DNA of 64,000 nucleotides from Zygnema circumcarinatum (GCA_037447605.1 CM074804.1:1947300-2011299); one strand, 5' to 3'. Counted from the stretch's first letter, positions 31,858 through 45,072 are shown. Notes: generated from the letters alone by a model not told the origin. Program-made: numbers and translations.

Positions 31858-33560
31858 GTCGGTGGCGGGGGACGCCCGCCCTCTCTCTCGCTCTCTCTCT
31901 CTCCCTGCGCCTCCGCGTGACTGGAGAGGAGAGGAGAGGTGCGCTCGTTCCAGCCAGACTGCAGGAAACTTCTGCTGTACACGCAGCCAGGAGCGAGTCC
32001 GGTACGCGCACTGCCGTGTGCCGGTACCGCGATTCGCACAACGCCCGCCCGGGGGGCGACCGGGCAGTCGGTGCACTTGCCAACCCTAAAACCAAGGGAG
32101 GGCCGGAGGGAGGGAGAGGGAGAGGGAGTGGGAGAGGGCGATCGAGGCTGAGGGGATGAACATGGCGCGCTTTCTGCTTTTGGGATACAAATGACAATGG
32201 CAGGCAGGCAGGCAGGCAGGCAGGAAGGGTTACATTTCTTTTTGGAAAAAGGAACTCAGCGGGACATCCGTGCGATTTTCTGCGTGACAGGCAATGAACA
32301 TCCCGCGCATAACATACCGTACGCAAGGAAAATTTCATTGAACTCACGATACCGTATGCGGTCTCTGTAAAAACAATTTTCAGTAACACTGAACAACAAC
32401 CGTCCTTCCGATTTTGTTTGATAGTCTGACATCTCCTGATTGGCAAAACCACCCTCGGAAGAGGCGAGTGAGACGCTGAACGTGACCTCGTAATAAGACG
32501 GGCAATCCGGAATTGCCTGCGACGTGACAGAACATGGTGGGTCAAAGCGAACAAACACCCTTCCCCTTCAACTTTGCACTCTTCATAAGACTAATAGCAA
32601 AGTTGTGCAATTAATTAATCGACAAAAACGTATCGAGCACAGCGTTACGCTACGACATTCAATACAGTCTAGAACGAATAAATGTAGAAATCTAAAATAT
32701 TGGCAATCGCTCTTTAGCCAGAGAATCAACTATCGGCCAAAAGTTGAGCATTTCTGTATACACCGCACTGTGTCGTTGTTCACTCGTAAAGATCGAGCAA
32801 CCACAGCATGAGATGAGCCTCGTCTGCCACAAAGAAAACAAAGCAATAAACCGTGAGTATACAAATCTTTAATGAATGCATGGCAATACAGCGAAAAATG
32901 AGACATTGGGTCTCGGAAAGGGGTAAGGGGAGAGTGAAGTTCGACGGAGAGGGTTGCAAGGGAGAGTGACAAAGGTGCCTACTAATGTACATTAGACCTT
33001 TCTCAGCGCAAGTCCTATATTCGTGTCCCTCTATTAGGTTTACCTATTCTGGAAATTAGGGTTAGGAGCTTTCTATTATTCACATGATGTATCACACAAA
33101 CCCACAACCACAAGCGCCCTTCTGACCCCTCTCGCCCACGGACGCTCACCGACTGCCTGCATCGCACGTGCCCTCCTGCGCTCCCTGAAGCATGCAGCCC
33201 ACATATGCAGCATACTCGTGGCAGGCGCCTCTGGCGGCACACAATCTCCTCGCTGGGGGCACAATCTCACCCACACTCCGTTCCAAAAGCCTGCATCGTT
33301 TGCCCCTGCTAAACAAAGAAAGCCACAAATGAAGATCCCTGGACCTGTCATCTACCTCTCAAGATTCACGAGACTCGTCACAAACAGTACATGCTGGTCT
33401 GCATATGGACAACACTACTCCGTCGCCATGATTACATTCGAGTCCGTAAACCAGCAAAAATGGAGAAACCAGAAAACCAGACTACCAGATTGCGTCTGCT
33501 AAAAAATAAAGCTGACAGAATGGGCACCAAAAACCTCGCCAAGCGCTCTGCTACCCCTGC
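31858..33560. other. intergenic between DUF1365 and the ATAD5-like gene
   Basis: Contains the DUF1365 promoter and leader (GC-rich near 31860-32150) and a (GGCA)n run at 32200-32223. From 32500 to 33500 there is AT-richer DNA without a supportable gene. Overlapping frames at 31844-32554 on minus are in low-complexity GC-rich sequence and were not accepted. Confidence 0.55.
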
Positions 33561-33563
33561 AAC

Positions 33564-36500
33564 TCACCAGGTCTTCTCCATATCGAAGAGTGCTGCTCCC
33601 GTTACTGCGAGCTCCGCTTCCGGCAGCGCCCCTTCTGCATCGTCTTCCAGCAGAGGGCTCGGCTCCCTCCCATCGGCTGCTTGTTGCGGTATCTCCCTCC
33701 CACAGGGAGATTCCGGGCCCTTCCGGAGCTTCTTATTGGGCAGCGGAGTTGGACGGCAGCAAGCAGAGGCAGCCTCGACGAGGAGCACCGCAGCTTCTGC
33801 TGCCTCCGCAGAGGCCCTTCTGTTCCAGCTGTCCGGGAGGCTTCGTCCTGACCATGTGCTGCAAGGCTGTTGGAATGGCAGATCAGCCTGCAGTCCAGTT
33901 AAACCAAACAAGTCAGAACAAGGTTTTCAAGAATGGGCTGCTGCCATAGGCAGCAATGTGATAGGCCACATAATTAAGGCAGGTGAACTCCAGACTTTCA
34001 GATGATGCTCAGATACAAAAGACCAACCACCTGTTCTGTACTTCGTCTTGAGGAAGGCTCACCATGGTGGCAAAGCACTCCAAGCTCGATAAGACATCCG
34101 CATCAGAAATGCTCTGCACTATCCCAGCGACAGTTTCCAGAATACCCTCGTTCTGTCTAAAAGTTGCCTCAATCAAATGCTGCCAAGCATCTCTCTCCCC
34201 CAGCATGGACTTCCATACTCTCTCAACAGTTACAGGATTGGCTTCTCGAATGTCTTCTGTAGCGTCCGCAAGGACAGCCCCTTCAGTGCTCATCTCACGC
34301 GGCTGCTCATTTCCATTTGTCAGCTGTGCATCCACAGAGAGCGAGTCTGGTTTTGGGGAAAGGTTAACAACACTCTCAACCTCCTCGGTCGGCCTTGCTT
34401 GATGACAACACGGCGCTACATCACCAGCATGAAAAGAGTCATTTAAAGTTTCCGCTCTCTGCTGCTGGACCTTGTTGCCTACACCATGTTCCGTTGTGAT
34501 TCCATATTCAGTGCTCGCTACTACTGTCTGCTGTTCCCCAAGTATACAAGGCAATCCAATTTGTTGGAAAGATCCGCTGCCGTCGATCCAGCCCTTATCA
34601 TGTGCCAGTTCACCCTTATCCTCTCTCTGCATTGGTTCCTCTTCTAGGTCGCATGACGAAAGAGCTTTGTCATTCTCAACGTCAACCATTGGCTTAGAAG
34701 TAAGCACAAAAGATGAATATAATTCGTCCCTGGCTGCAGGAATCTGCTGCGACAGACTATTAAAAGAAGAGAGCTGATACTCGGCCTTCTTAAGTAGATG
34801 TTGGACGAAATCATCTGTCATTGCCTTCCGTCCCTCATTTGATTCCTCACCCGGCCTTTCCCCATCCTGTAGACACTTTGCTGCACATAAGATCACTTCC
34901 CCTGTGCCCTTCACAGGACATTCCGCCTTTGACATTCCATTGATGACCGACTCCAATTGCTCCCCTCGCACATCCGAAGTTTCCGCTCTACACCATTTTT
35001 CAACATCACTCATCCCCAAATCCTTTGAATCATTCAACAAAAAGCTGCTGATTCCTTCCACCCCTTCTGCTCGACCTCTGGCAGTATCCTCTGCCCTGCA
35101 ACCAGCCTCCTCGTTTAGACAACGAAGTCGCATAGAAGGCAGTTTGCCGACAGCTTTACCTGCTGCGATTTCACCTACTTTTGATTCTAACAAGACAATG
35201 CCGTTTCTTCTTTCAAAGTCGTCGTCCTCGGTGTCCCTGTCAAAGCGCTCCTTTTCCCCATCCCTCTTACTTACATCGTTAATCTGTAAACAGATGGCCC
35301 CATTGTCACTTCTCGTGTCCTCTACTGTCACGCCTGCTGTTTGGTGACTGATTTCGCAAAGGCCAACATCAGGCTCACTCTTGACCATTCCTACTCCCTC
35401 ATCTACAGAACTCCCTCTATAAAGCCCTGTGTCAACAAGGTTTCGCAACCTCTGTTCTTTCACCTCCGAAGGAGCTGGCAGACGCGTGTTGACCAGATGG
35501 CCATCGGAGGCTTGCCTATCAATACCATCTACACGGCCAGTTTGTTTCGACATATGTACCGGTTCAGGTCCTTGGTGCTGTGCATTATGCAGCATGCACA
35601 AAGGACAAAACCACTTTCCTGATGGCAGTTCGAGGATTTTGGGATCCAAACATTCCATGTGCCAGCCTGCATTGCAACTATCACATAGAAGCATAGTCTC
35701 CTCCGGTTCTGGCTTTTTACAAATCTCACAGGCCTTGTCATCATCCACCGCCTTTGGAGACATTTGCACTCCCTTTTTCTGCCTTTTCAATTTGGATCTT
35801 CGCCTCTTCATGTTGCCTATACGTGCTATTCTTTTTGAAATGCCCAGCTTCTCGTCGCCACTAATCTCCGTGGCCGTACTCGAACCAATCGATCGCCCAC
35901 TCCCAGGGCCTGCTTGCACTGCGTCGTCCCTGTTCACCTCAAAGAGTGGGAGCATAGGAGCTCCAAGCCCAGGGCAAGTACCTGTCGATGTTTCATTTTC
36001 CATAGCAGAATTGCATATCCATCCGACTAAATAGCCAGAAAGTAACTTTTGTTTTGTTCTTTCTTTTACATAGCCTTCCAAGTTTGACGGTGGCTTGCCA
36101 TCGCCTACTTTCTCGAGATTCTCTGACTCTGTCAGCGCACAAAGCATTCTTGTTTCTCGTTTTCCTTGTCTTTGCTCGTGTTCCGGTCTCGACAATGATT
36201 CATCCTTGCTCCCACAGTTAAGTCCGGTTCCTGACTTCTCCATCAACTGGTTTTCCCTCGGCACTGCCGGTCGTCCCCCCTCTTTCTGCCCTTCCTGCTC
36301 ATTTGTCAGTTTTGCAGTTGTTTTGGTTTGCCCCTCAAGTTGTGCCCTGCGTGCTGCCGCCTTCGCCTTGCGCTCCTGCTTTCGCAGTAGTGCAGCGGCC
36401 TCCAATCTCTTTCTTTCTGCCAACATGGTCTGCATTGCCAGCTGAGCAGAAGCCATCTCTGCCGCCTGTTGCTCCTCCTGCACTGTTTTTGTGATCTTTT

Positions 36501-39500
36501 CATTCACTATCACAGGCAATGGACAAGAACAAGCAACATCAAAGAAATGGGATAGCGCCCTGTGCTGAATCTCATGGTAAGGAACTTCCCCAACGTCCAC
36601 TGGCCATCCATCAATGGAAGTCGTGGTTCCTAAGCCTCTGGCTTTGGAATAACCTCCACCTTGTCGACTCCTAGATAAGGGCCAGTCCTTGATCTGACAC
36701 CCGTCTTCATTGGTTGACATTGGTTCTGCTGACTCGAACGCTGCGGCTAGCAACTCATTATTGAACTGAGTTATGTTTGCTTCTTCAGATGCTGCAAACG
36801 GCTTTGAATCACATGTTTTCTCCTGTTTTTCTTCAACCAATGGCCCCACATCTTGTATTAAAGCCTCTTCTGCACCTGCACCACAAGTATCCCTCAATTG
36901 CAAGGGCCCTTGCGCCATCTGTCCCCAGAACTGAAAAACGAGCAGCAGCCTTCGGAGGTCATGGCTGCAGCTATAAATCATGTGCTCCATAAGCGAAGGG
37001 GGAGGCTGCAAGGCTTCCGCAGCTGCTACCTGCATCCCAGCAGCGGCGATCAACAATCATAAACAAATTGTTACCTGTGAACACACAGAACTAACTGTCA
37101 CACCGGAAAAAAAGAAGATAAAACCACATGTAAGGCATGGCATTACACAGATACCATTGTTTGCTCGGTTTGTAACATGTAGAACTAGGAATCCATCTGC
37201 AAAGAATGAGACTGTCAAAAAGGCAGCAACTCACCATGGCAGTCTGCAGAAATAGTTCTCGCGTGCGGGGAGTCTGGAACTCCACATGATGTCGGAGGAG
37301 TGCTGCTGGCAGGGACGGGTTTGAAACTGCAAAGGACCCACCTGGGACGAAATTTCAGTTTGCTCTCCTTGTGTGCAGTCATACATGCAGCATAATGAGA
37401 AGAAGCATCACCTTGTCAAAATACTTGAGTTTACATTCGTCTGAAACCATCAAAGCATTGACCCCAAGTCATTACTGCAGCATCAGATACGAAATTAAAT
37501 TGCACGAGTTGACTACAAACACACCACTGGTTGCTGCACTTTGTTGGAAAAAAGTAACCTCCAAATCTAATATGCAAAGTATGCAATCAGGTTTCATGAG
37601 CCACAAAAAAAGGGCCACTCTGAGGCCTGTGTAAAGTTCCACTAAACGTTCTACAAAGTTGCTGAAGTTGACTTTTCTCTGAACTAACCGTTGCTCATGA
37701 GAATGATGGGTCTCTTCTTGCTGGCAGCGAGGTGTATGAGCGCTGCTGTGAAGCCCTTATCCTCCTCGAGAAGCACATCCGCCTCCTCAAACAGCATCAT
37801 GGACATCATTGGGCCGAGGTCATCCCCTGATCACATACATAGAGAATGAGGATTCAAGGAAGGCTGATTAGCAAAGCGACCATTGCACAGGTTGTCGTTT
37901 CTCATCCTCCAGACCATTGGCTGAAAAAGCCATGTGAAAACCTTGAAATACGGGCACTGACCTCAGCAGTGTCTTTCAAATTCCTACCTGGAGTCGGAGT
38001 AGTACCGGTTATTGAAACTGAGGTCGTAACTTCTGATTCATTTTCGTTGGTCGTTGTAATTTTGGTTTTTCCCCTTTTAGACGACCCCATAACACTGCTC
38101 CACTTTTCCGATGTAGACATGGCTCCTGCATTGTAGCTGGAATGTACCACCTCTGTCAGTTGGCACGTGCTGATCACTACTGCTGCGCAGCATTACAAGC
38201 CACAAATGGCAAAGCGCGAGAAGGGAACCACGTTTTCTACACACAAACTGCCAATCGCCAGATCAACTGACATCCAGTGCATTGATATCACGACACAAAG
38301 GAAGATTCAACTATTGCTTCTAGTATGACAGGCAAATGATATCACGGATTGCTGCAGTTGCGTCGGAAACTATAAAAGAATTGCTTTCACAAATGACCCG
38401 GATTAAGCTTGCTGTCTCTTCCCACAGACAAGACCAATGAAGAGTGAAACCTAGAATCAGACATTCTTTCTAATTGAAAGCGAAGTTGAGCTTGCACTAC
38501 GTTCAAATAGCTTACCGTCTCTTTAATCCGTGTGACTCTGTCGCCTCCCCAAAGCGGTGCCGTACGAGATTTCCACTCCTGCAATCTGATGCGTTGATCT
38601 GCAACAGTGAACACACCGGTTCCATCATCCATCGAATTGACGAGCAGTTTTCCAAAACTTTCTTCTTGAGAAGTTCTATCCATTCTGAACTGGCTATGCT
38701 AACAGGTAGAAGACACTGATCCTTTGACTACCTTCGCTTGTCGCCAATCAGGATGCAGAAGCAGATGCTGAGCAGAAAAGTTGACCACTATTTGTCAGAC
38801 CATTACTTTTATACATAACCAGACTCTAGACCTTGCGGAAGAGGACGGGGAGCGGGAGATGGAAAGGTAGGGGACCACAAATCTGATGGCACCTCAATTA
38901 CGTTGAAGCCCAGCTCCCTAGCACATGCATACGTCGTTGCTGTTTTTCCACACTGCACGGTTTTTCAAAGAAAAGATATAGAAAAAAAAATGAGATGGAC
39001 TGCCGCATTCAGTTCTGGAAAGCTGCCGACAGTGCTCCAAATTATGTCTCATAGGCTTCAATGTGGGAATCGCCAGTTGGGAATCCATTCTCAGATTTGA
39101 ATGAAACGCGGAACGGTTTATTGATTTTACGTAGAACCTGTCGAATATTGATTGATTTATGCAACAACGGTGGGATATGCTGGCTCCCTTATTTTTCAAG
39201 GACGCTAAGTAAACGGATAAACCTGCCCTTCCTTGGCTTCGTTCACCAATAAAGTGACCATCGAGAGAGGAAAGAGCTAATGAGTTTCAATGGACACGAC
39301 GTGCTGGTTTTGTTGGCGCACTTGCCACATCTTTAAAGCGGGAAGCCAGTCATATCTCCGTCCTCCCTTACCCCATACTCATCCAGGGAGACAAGAGTCT
39401 GAATATAAAAATCGTCACGATGGCAACCTCAGCAGATCAAGTGCAGAGCCACATGAAGCAACTGATAAAACTCACCCCCACTGGCCCAGAGAGCAGCAGA

Positions 39501-42500
39501 GTATTGGGAAGCCCATCATCTTCCTTATCGCTGTCCACATCGCCAAACCCACGCAACCATTCATCGTCGTTGTCAACTCCTTTGTCAATTTCTGAAGAAG
39601 TGCTCCTTCTTGTTGGAGCATCGAAAGCTGGTGGCTCTCTCCGCTGAGTCAGAATCTTCACGCGCCATTTATTCAACCAATCGCAAATGGCTTGTACCGC
39701 CGCTTTGTTTCCACAAATCTGGTGGATAGGACATGCGCATGTTCAGTGCTGCCATATGACATGTTACATGAACAACTGAAAGATATAAAGCAGGATAGTT
39801 GGACTGTAGATGACACAGCATGGCTGATGTGAAGCACGCAGGGATACAATTGAAGTTGCTCACTGACATTTCAAATATTCCACTGCTACAAAGATCCAAC
39901 ATGTGAATTTCACGGTCGAGAAATTGAAGTATCGTACAGAAACTGTCGACACACATGATAATGGGTCTTAATATCCGTCAGTCACTCTTCGCAGCAGTCG
40001 TGAAAGACTCGAGTCTTTCACCAAAATCTGTATATGGACTTCAGTCAGTTTAAAAGCAAGCTCTATGAGTTGTTGACATAAGCGAGAGAAAACTATCAGC
40101 TTAAGTATAGCGGACTGATACTAGAGATGATAAATTAGTCTTAGAGACGCTTCCTTCATCAGCAAGGTGTAGCACTACCCGCTACTTATAATCACGATGA
40201 AACTGAATATTTTTGTAAAATGCAGGGATGGACATAGATAAGGCCATGATATGTAACCTGTTTATTCCTTCAATCTCCGCCAAGCTGACAATATTGATTC
40301 GCACTTCATCAGTATACCAGAGTCGGAATCAAATTGCAACACGCATGATACATTCGACTTACTGCACGTTTGCATAATAATTCACTGCTTATTCCAGAAT
40401 AATAATATGACTAGGTCGAGAAGGAGGATAAGGCCTCAGATTTTCGAGAACTAACCTCTTGGGAGGAAGCTGGTTGATACTTGTCTGTCCACATGAATTT
40501 GTCACTCTCTAAGGGCGCATTGACGTCGACACCAGCTGCTGCCAATTCTGTAGGCACGTTCCGTGAACTCAAAGGAAAAGGTTGTTCTTGTGGTCTGTTG
40601 GAGGAAACCGAGTACTGCTGCAACCTGTTCGAACCCACCGGATGCGCGACTAAACGAACATGTTGGGTAATGCAAAGCTTGAACAAAGTAGCAATTTGCA
40701 GAGTCATTCGGAAAGAAAAATTGAAAATGACTTCTTCGGTCTCTCCTTTGCAGCCTTTCAGTAACATTGCAGTTAAGTTGCGTCACAGACCATGCTCTTG
40801 ATGTCACAAAATATCCCAATGTCTTAACAACCGAACAGGACAGCGAACCACAAGGATTCCTGGCTTGCTGTCTGGTTTGCAAAACAGTAGATTCCATTGG
40901 ATAAAGCACTGCTCACCCTTCTACGTCAAATGAGCGCCATGACTGAGGGCCTTCCTTTAACTCTTGGCTATCAGCAAAATGCTCAGGAGCAGCATTTGCC
41001 AGATATTTGTCAATCCATCCTTTCCCCTGCCCGAGGCCCAATACTGAACACAACTCAGGCTGCAGCCTAAAAATGCCAGCATGCATGTTTGGAATGAACA
41101 CTGATCCTGCGTGATTCTTAGATAATCATAAACTGCAGAGTATATGTATGAAATCAAGATTAGACGGTGAGAGTCGTCATTACCAGTACTTAAATGTAAA
41201 GTTCGCACTAGGGATCACCTGCATGTAAGAATGAACGGTTTGAAGCCAATGTCGTTTCGATCCACGATTGCATTCGTTAGTGGTTTGAGAGGAGACGCCA
41301 GCTCCACACGCTCGCAAAATGGCTTGATTGTTGACTTTGGGAGAAACAGTCACCGGTCTTCTCTGCTTCAACACTTCTACCAGCCTCAGCGGTTGCCCGT
41401 CTATGGCTGCATAAGCTGCGGCGCCACCAGCAGCGCTTGGTGGCCCACTTTCTCCCAGAGTCCATTTGATCCACACAGGGGCCGGAAGTTGTTTCTGACA
41501 AACACAATTTTCTTCTGTGAGAATAATTATATAACAATAATGTTGTCAGATGCTCATAGAAACATTGATTGTCTATAAAATTCAGCAACCGACTTTGGTG
41601 TAACTGCTCACCACTGAAAGGCACACATACGGTCCAGAAAGGAAACTTCAACACCGAAAAGACCTGCACTTGCGGTGGCTGCAGTGCATCAAAAAGCGTA
41701 GCTGAATCTATGAGGAACCGACCTGCTCAGACTGAGTAATGTGGCTTGGGGCACTTGGACGGAGGAGGCGATTCAGTGGAATCAACGGCAAATGGACAGG
41801 ACCTCCAGCAGAAGCGCTTTCCAAAGTGGGCTTCTTCGAAGAATGGGGAAGTACTCGGTTGAAAAAGGGATGAGGTATCTTCCATGCACTTAATCGTGCC
41901 ATTTCCTGTGACCAATGATCCCAAGCTCCACACAGCTTTTGAAAGCTGGGAGCAAAAAACTTTCGTTGCGACCATGCCCTCACCCTACTGCAAGGCCTTG
42001 ATGGACCACTCATGAAAGGGCTCTAACTTCGGAAGCAGTAATAGCGATGGCAGGAGAAAAACTCTTTTACAGATTGCGGTTGACAATCGTACCTCAGCAG
42101 CCATCCTCGACTCCAAATGCTGCTTAGCCGGATCACGTTGAACTGTTGGAGCTGGCAATTCTGCAAATGTTCTTTGCTTCACCTCTACGTCCAGGCTTAA
42201 ATCAATGACTTTATCCGACAGTGCAGGCTTCTCCTTGGACCTATCGCGACGTCGCTTCGTTCTGCCTGATGGAGGAACATACTCGTCCAAGTCTTCATCC
42301 TTTGACTTCGGCTGGCAACCATCCGCTTTACCCTTACCCGACTTCTCAAGTTCTGCCCTCTTTCTCTTCTCATATTGCAGCTTTAGAGTCTCCGCTTTTG
42401 CTTTCTGTACCTTACGCTTCTGAGATGCTGCCAAGAAGAAGTCTGGAAACAAAAATTGAGAGCATCGGAAACATCAGCAAATTTCATTGCAGTGCGTTAA

Positions 42501-43504
42501 GATCCCTAGTCTCCTAGTTTCCAAGCAAAATCTACATGAAAGCCTTTCTAGCACTAGCCATTTGCTTCTATGCCATGAGAGCATTTATGCTTATGCGTCA
42601 TTTTCTATTTTGAATGCCAAACGAACTTAAAGCCGGCAATTTATGAAACAGTTGACGCTTAAAACTTCATGTTCAGCTACCGCCTTCAATCGAGCACGAA
42701 AGCACGCTTCACACGAGCAGCTTCTAATGTGCTGAAAGCGTCTGCACTGGGCCTCTGGTTGCGGACTCTATGCGAAAAAAGCTCTAACAATAAGCTTAAA
42801 AGAGCTATGTGAACCAGGAGCTAATGAGGGCTCTGTGTCATTAAAATAAGGACAGAATACCAAGTTCACAGGTTTCCAATTTCGGCTCGAGTTCACAAGA
42901 CGTAACCACAAAAGTTACTCTGAGTGTTGCTTGCTGATTATAAAAAAAGGGAAAAGATTGCCATCAAAGTTACAGCTGGCAGAAACATACAGTGATAGGT
43001 ACGAATTTTTATGTTTTTGAAAACAGAATAGGCAGATGAAGCCTATTCTGAATATACGACAGATAAAGTGGAAACATTTAGGCGAAATAGAGCCAAAAAA
43101 AAAAATGAAAACTCTTAGGTGGGACTAAGAATCTCCGCTTTGCTACAAGAATTTTCTGGAGTCAAAACTTGTTCCAACTCCAGCTGGGTAACATCTAAGC
43201 ACTCACCATGTGTCAAATTTACTGTACTCTGAACAGTCGCGTCCATCGCTTCTGATTTGGATGTCCTCGTGTCCCCATTTTGAGGTGCCTCTGCCTGTGA
43301 AGCTGCTTCGTGAGGGCACTGCGTGACTTCCTTAAGACATGGATTGCTACAATCATAATTTACTCCTATCTCTATCACCATGCTTACTGCGCACGTTTCA
43401 GATGCCCACAGTTTCAAAGGACCGTGCTTCCCGAGGGCCTGCCTTCTTTGAAGTATAACGCACAAGCAAGCGAGAACTTCTTGATGGCCGTCTTTGTATG
43501 CCAC
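33564..43504 (-). CDS. ELG1: ATAD5/ELG1-like RFC-type AAA+ ATPase (PCNA unloader) with C-terminal PHD finger; exon model provisional
   Basis: ATAD5/Elg1 is the large subunit of an RFC-like complex that removes PCNA from DNA after replication. Exons (minus, provisional): 43504-about 43126, 42442-42093, about 41986-41723, 41494-about 41260, 41059-40917, 40649-40456, 39718-39476, 38952-38893, 38598-38516, about 38160-37993, 37826-37689, 37326-37235, 37029-about 34009. Landmarks in order: an IPHPFF motif, MWTDKYQP, ICGNKAAVQAICDWL, Walker A GPVGCGKTA split by an intron, INASDCRSG, Walker B MLFEEADVLLEED, a KRPIILMSN sensor, LRRLLLVFQFW in the lid. The 3-kb last large exon continues in frame into a coiled coil and a PHD finger. 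Junctions among the third to sixth exons do not all match in phase. The end is either TGA at 34009 or, through a weak donor at 34031, a further exon at 33880-33564. Confidence 0.86.
35590..35735 (-). other. PHD zinc finger coding segment in the ATAD5-like gene
   Basis: The segment encodes a Cys4-His-Cys3 pattern: CEIC, then CDSC, GWHMEC and CPLC, with the Trp two residues before the CPLC cysteine (KWFCPLC) typical of PHD fingers that read histone tails. It lies about 400 residues after the AAA+ lid in the same uninterrupted exon, preceded by a basic KRRRSKLKRQKK stretch. Histone binding is inference from the family. Confidence 0.9.
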
Positions 43505-43932
43505 GACCTGTGCTGCGTCGACACATCCTATTGTTGCTCATCCTCCATAGGACAGAGCCTTCTCTGCTGCTTCATCTGTTCAGTGCAGGCTCTTCCAAAT
43601 GTTACATCGTTAGAGAAGCAATTAGGCAGGAAGAAACTGTAAGAGCAATCTTCCAACAAACTCAAGCAAAGGCTATCTATTTCTTCCCTTCCAAGTCCAC
43701 AAGCATGGTTTCCTCCTTATATAATTTGTATTTGTCTTTTTTCAATTTTGGGGATGTGCTGTGGAGTGTTGGCGGAGTGCAACCGGACGGCGCCTGCAAT
43801 TGCCCAAGGGCAGATCTCGGCCGCTTTCGGTTTCAAAACGTGGCGCGAAAACGGCAGCGGCGGGAAACACAGACAATTCGGAACCGTCGGTTTCTGGTTT
43901 TTTCAAAACAACTTCTGGTAAAAAAGTGAAAA

Positions 43933-43999
43933 TGGCATTGAGCTCACGATGGCGAGGCCATCAAATGTACATGGACAAAAGCAACATGTGGAACCACGA
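43933..43999 (+). repeat. 67-bp dispersed repeat, copy A
   Basis: Matches the minus strand of 7713-7779 at 61 of 67 bases without gaps. Both copies share an open frame with HQMYMDK at its centre. It lies inside the 43761-44045 frame. Confidence 0.8.
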
Positions 44000-44743
44000 G
44001 GAGCTGGTCGCACGGTTTCGCTCTTCAGTTTTAGTTTTGCTGTAAATTTAGTTTGACTCGGCTTGGGTTGTTTCGTGACTCGTGAGATCAATTAGCTCAT
44101 GTTCAATGGAAAAGTTCAATAAAACTTGGAGAATGATACTGCACCCCCATTTTTCCGTAGGCTTATGTAATATATTCAGCCAATAAAGCTTCCAAGCAAG
44201 CATTGCGCCTGTCTTTTTCTTTGTGCACATCGCAAGGGAAAGTGTTGCATAGTTCTTGATTATTTCAATTGCCATCTGCATTTGTGTCCCTTTTACGAGC
44301 AGTGCAGAGAATTCGAAGAAGCTCAAGATGTAACTATGTTCTAGAAATGGTCCTCCATGAATCTTGTTATTCGAGCCAACCATGTGTATGTCACGGGGAC
44401 GGTGACTCGCCATTGCCGCGACAAGCTCCGCACTCCGCGCCATCGCACGCACGCGCGCACTTTGAACGAGTCGTGGTATTCTCTACTCTGTCCCGACGCA
44501 TTCAAACGATGAGGGATTCGGCATTGGCCTCGCGCGGGGAGGGTTTTGAATGAATGAATGAATGTCCTCAAAAGCGGACAAAGCAACGCCTCACCAACGC
44601 CATGCAATTGTTGATGTGCCTGCAGATGCCGTCGCTCCCTCGCCACACAACTACGCATGCGCGAGCAACCTGCTGCCGCCCTCCCCTGCGCTTCTATGCA
44701 GTTCGGATGCAGTTCAGTCCAGTTCAGCTCAGTTCAGTTCACA

Positions 44744-44876
44744 TCGATATAGCGACATTATATCGAACCGACTGGAGAATCGTGTCCTCTCCCTCACCGT
44801 ATCGCGATATACATCCGAATGGTCCGATACGAATGAGACACTCGATATGCATCGATCAGATCCCCGATACGGTCCT
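44744..44876. promoter_or_regulatory. CGATA/TATCG motif cluster
   Basis: Seven CGATA or TATCG pentamers occur within about 130 bp, including the inverted pair TCGATATA and TATATCGA (44744-44751 and 44759-44766) and CGTATCGCGATATA. Such density of one palindromic core between two divergent starts suggests a protein-binding array. The binding factor is unknown. Confidence 0.35.
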
Positions 44877-45072
44877 GCCCGCCGCCACTCGTGGTAAGCG
44901 GCGCTGCGATTGGCCGACGCTCCGAGGTAGTTGGAAAGGGGCCGAGGACGTGGCGGAGGGAGAGGGAGGGGAGGGAGAGGGCAGGAGCTGTAGGAGGGGG
45001 GAATTTTGTTCGTCAAGCAGGAGGAGGTGGGAGCTGCTGCATAAGCGGGCGGAGTATTGCAGTTGCTGCAGT

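Larger units (their letters stand above)
43505..45072. promoter_or_regulatory. shared head-to-head upstream region of the ATAD5-like and SUMO protease genes
   Basis: The two starts point away from each other, so both promoters lie in this 1.57 kb. It holds the second copy of the 67-bp dispersed repeat (43933-43999), a GTTCA-rich run (44712-44742), a cluster of CGATA/TATCG motifs (44744-44876) and a purine-rich block (44940-45000). A 94-codon plus-strand frame at 43761-44045 covers the dispersed repeat; its status is unclear. Confidence 0.5.

Noticed and set aside
31844-32554. 236-codon minus-strand frame overlapping the DUF1365 start in another frame
   Set aside because: Made of GC-rich low-complexity sequence (Arg, Pro, Ser, Leu runs) with no recognisable domain; it shadows the DUF1365 leader.
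33564-33911. A further exon after the ATAD5-like 3-kb exon
   Set aside because: Not rejected outright but not asserted: a weak donor and acceptor exist and two frames are open, with no family match to choose between them or the TGA at 34009.
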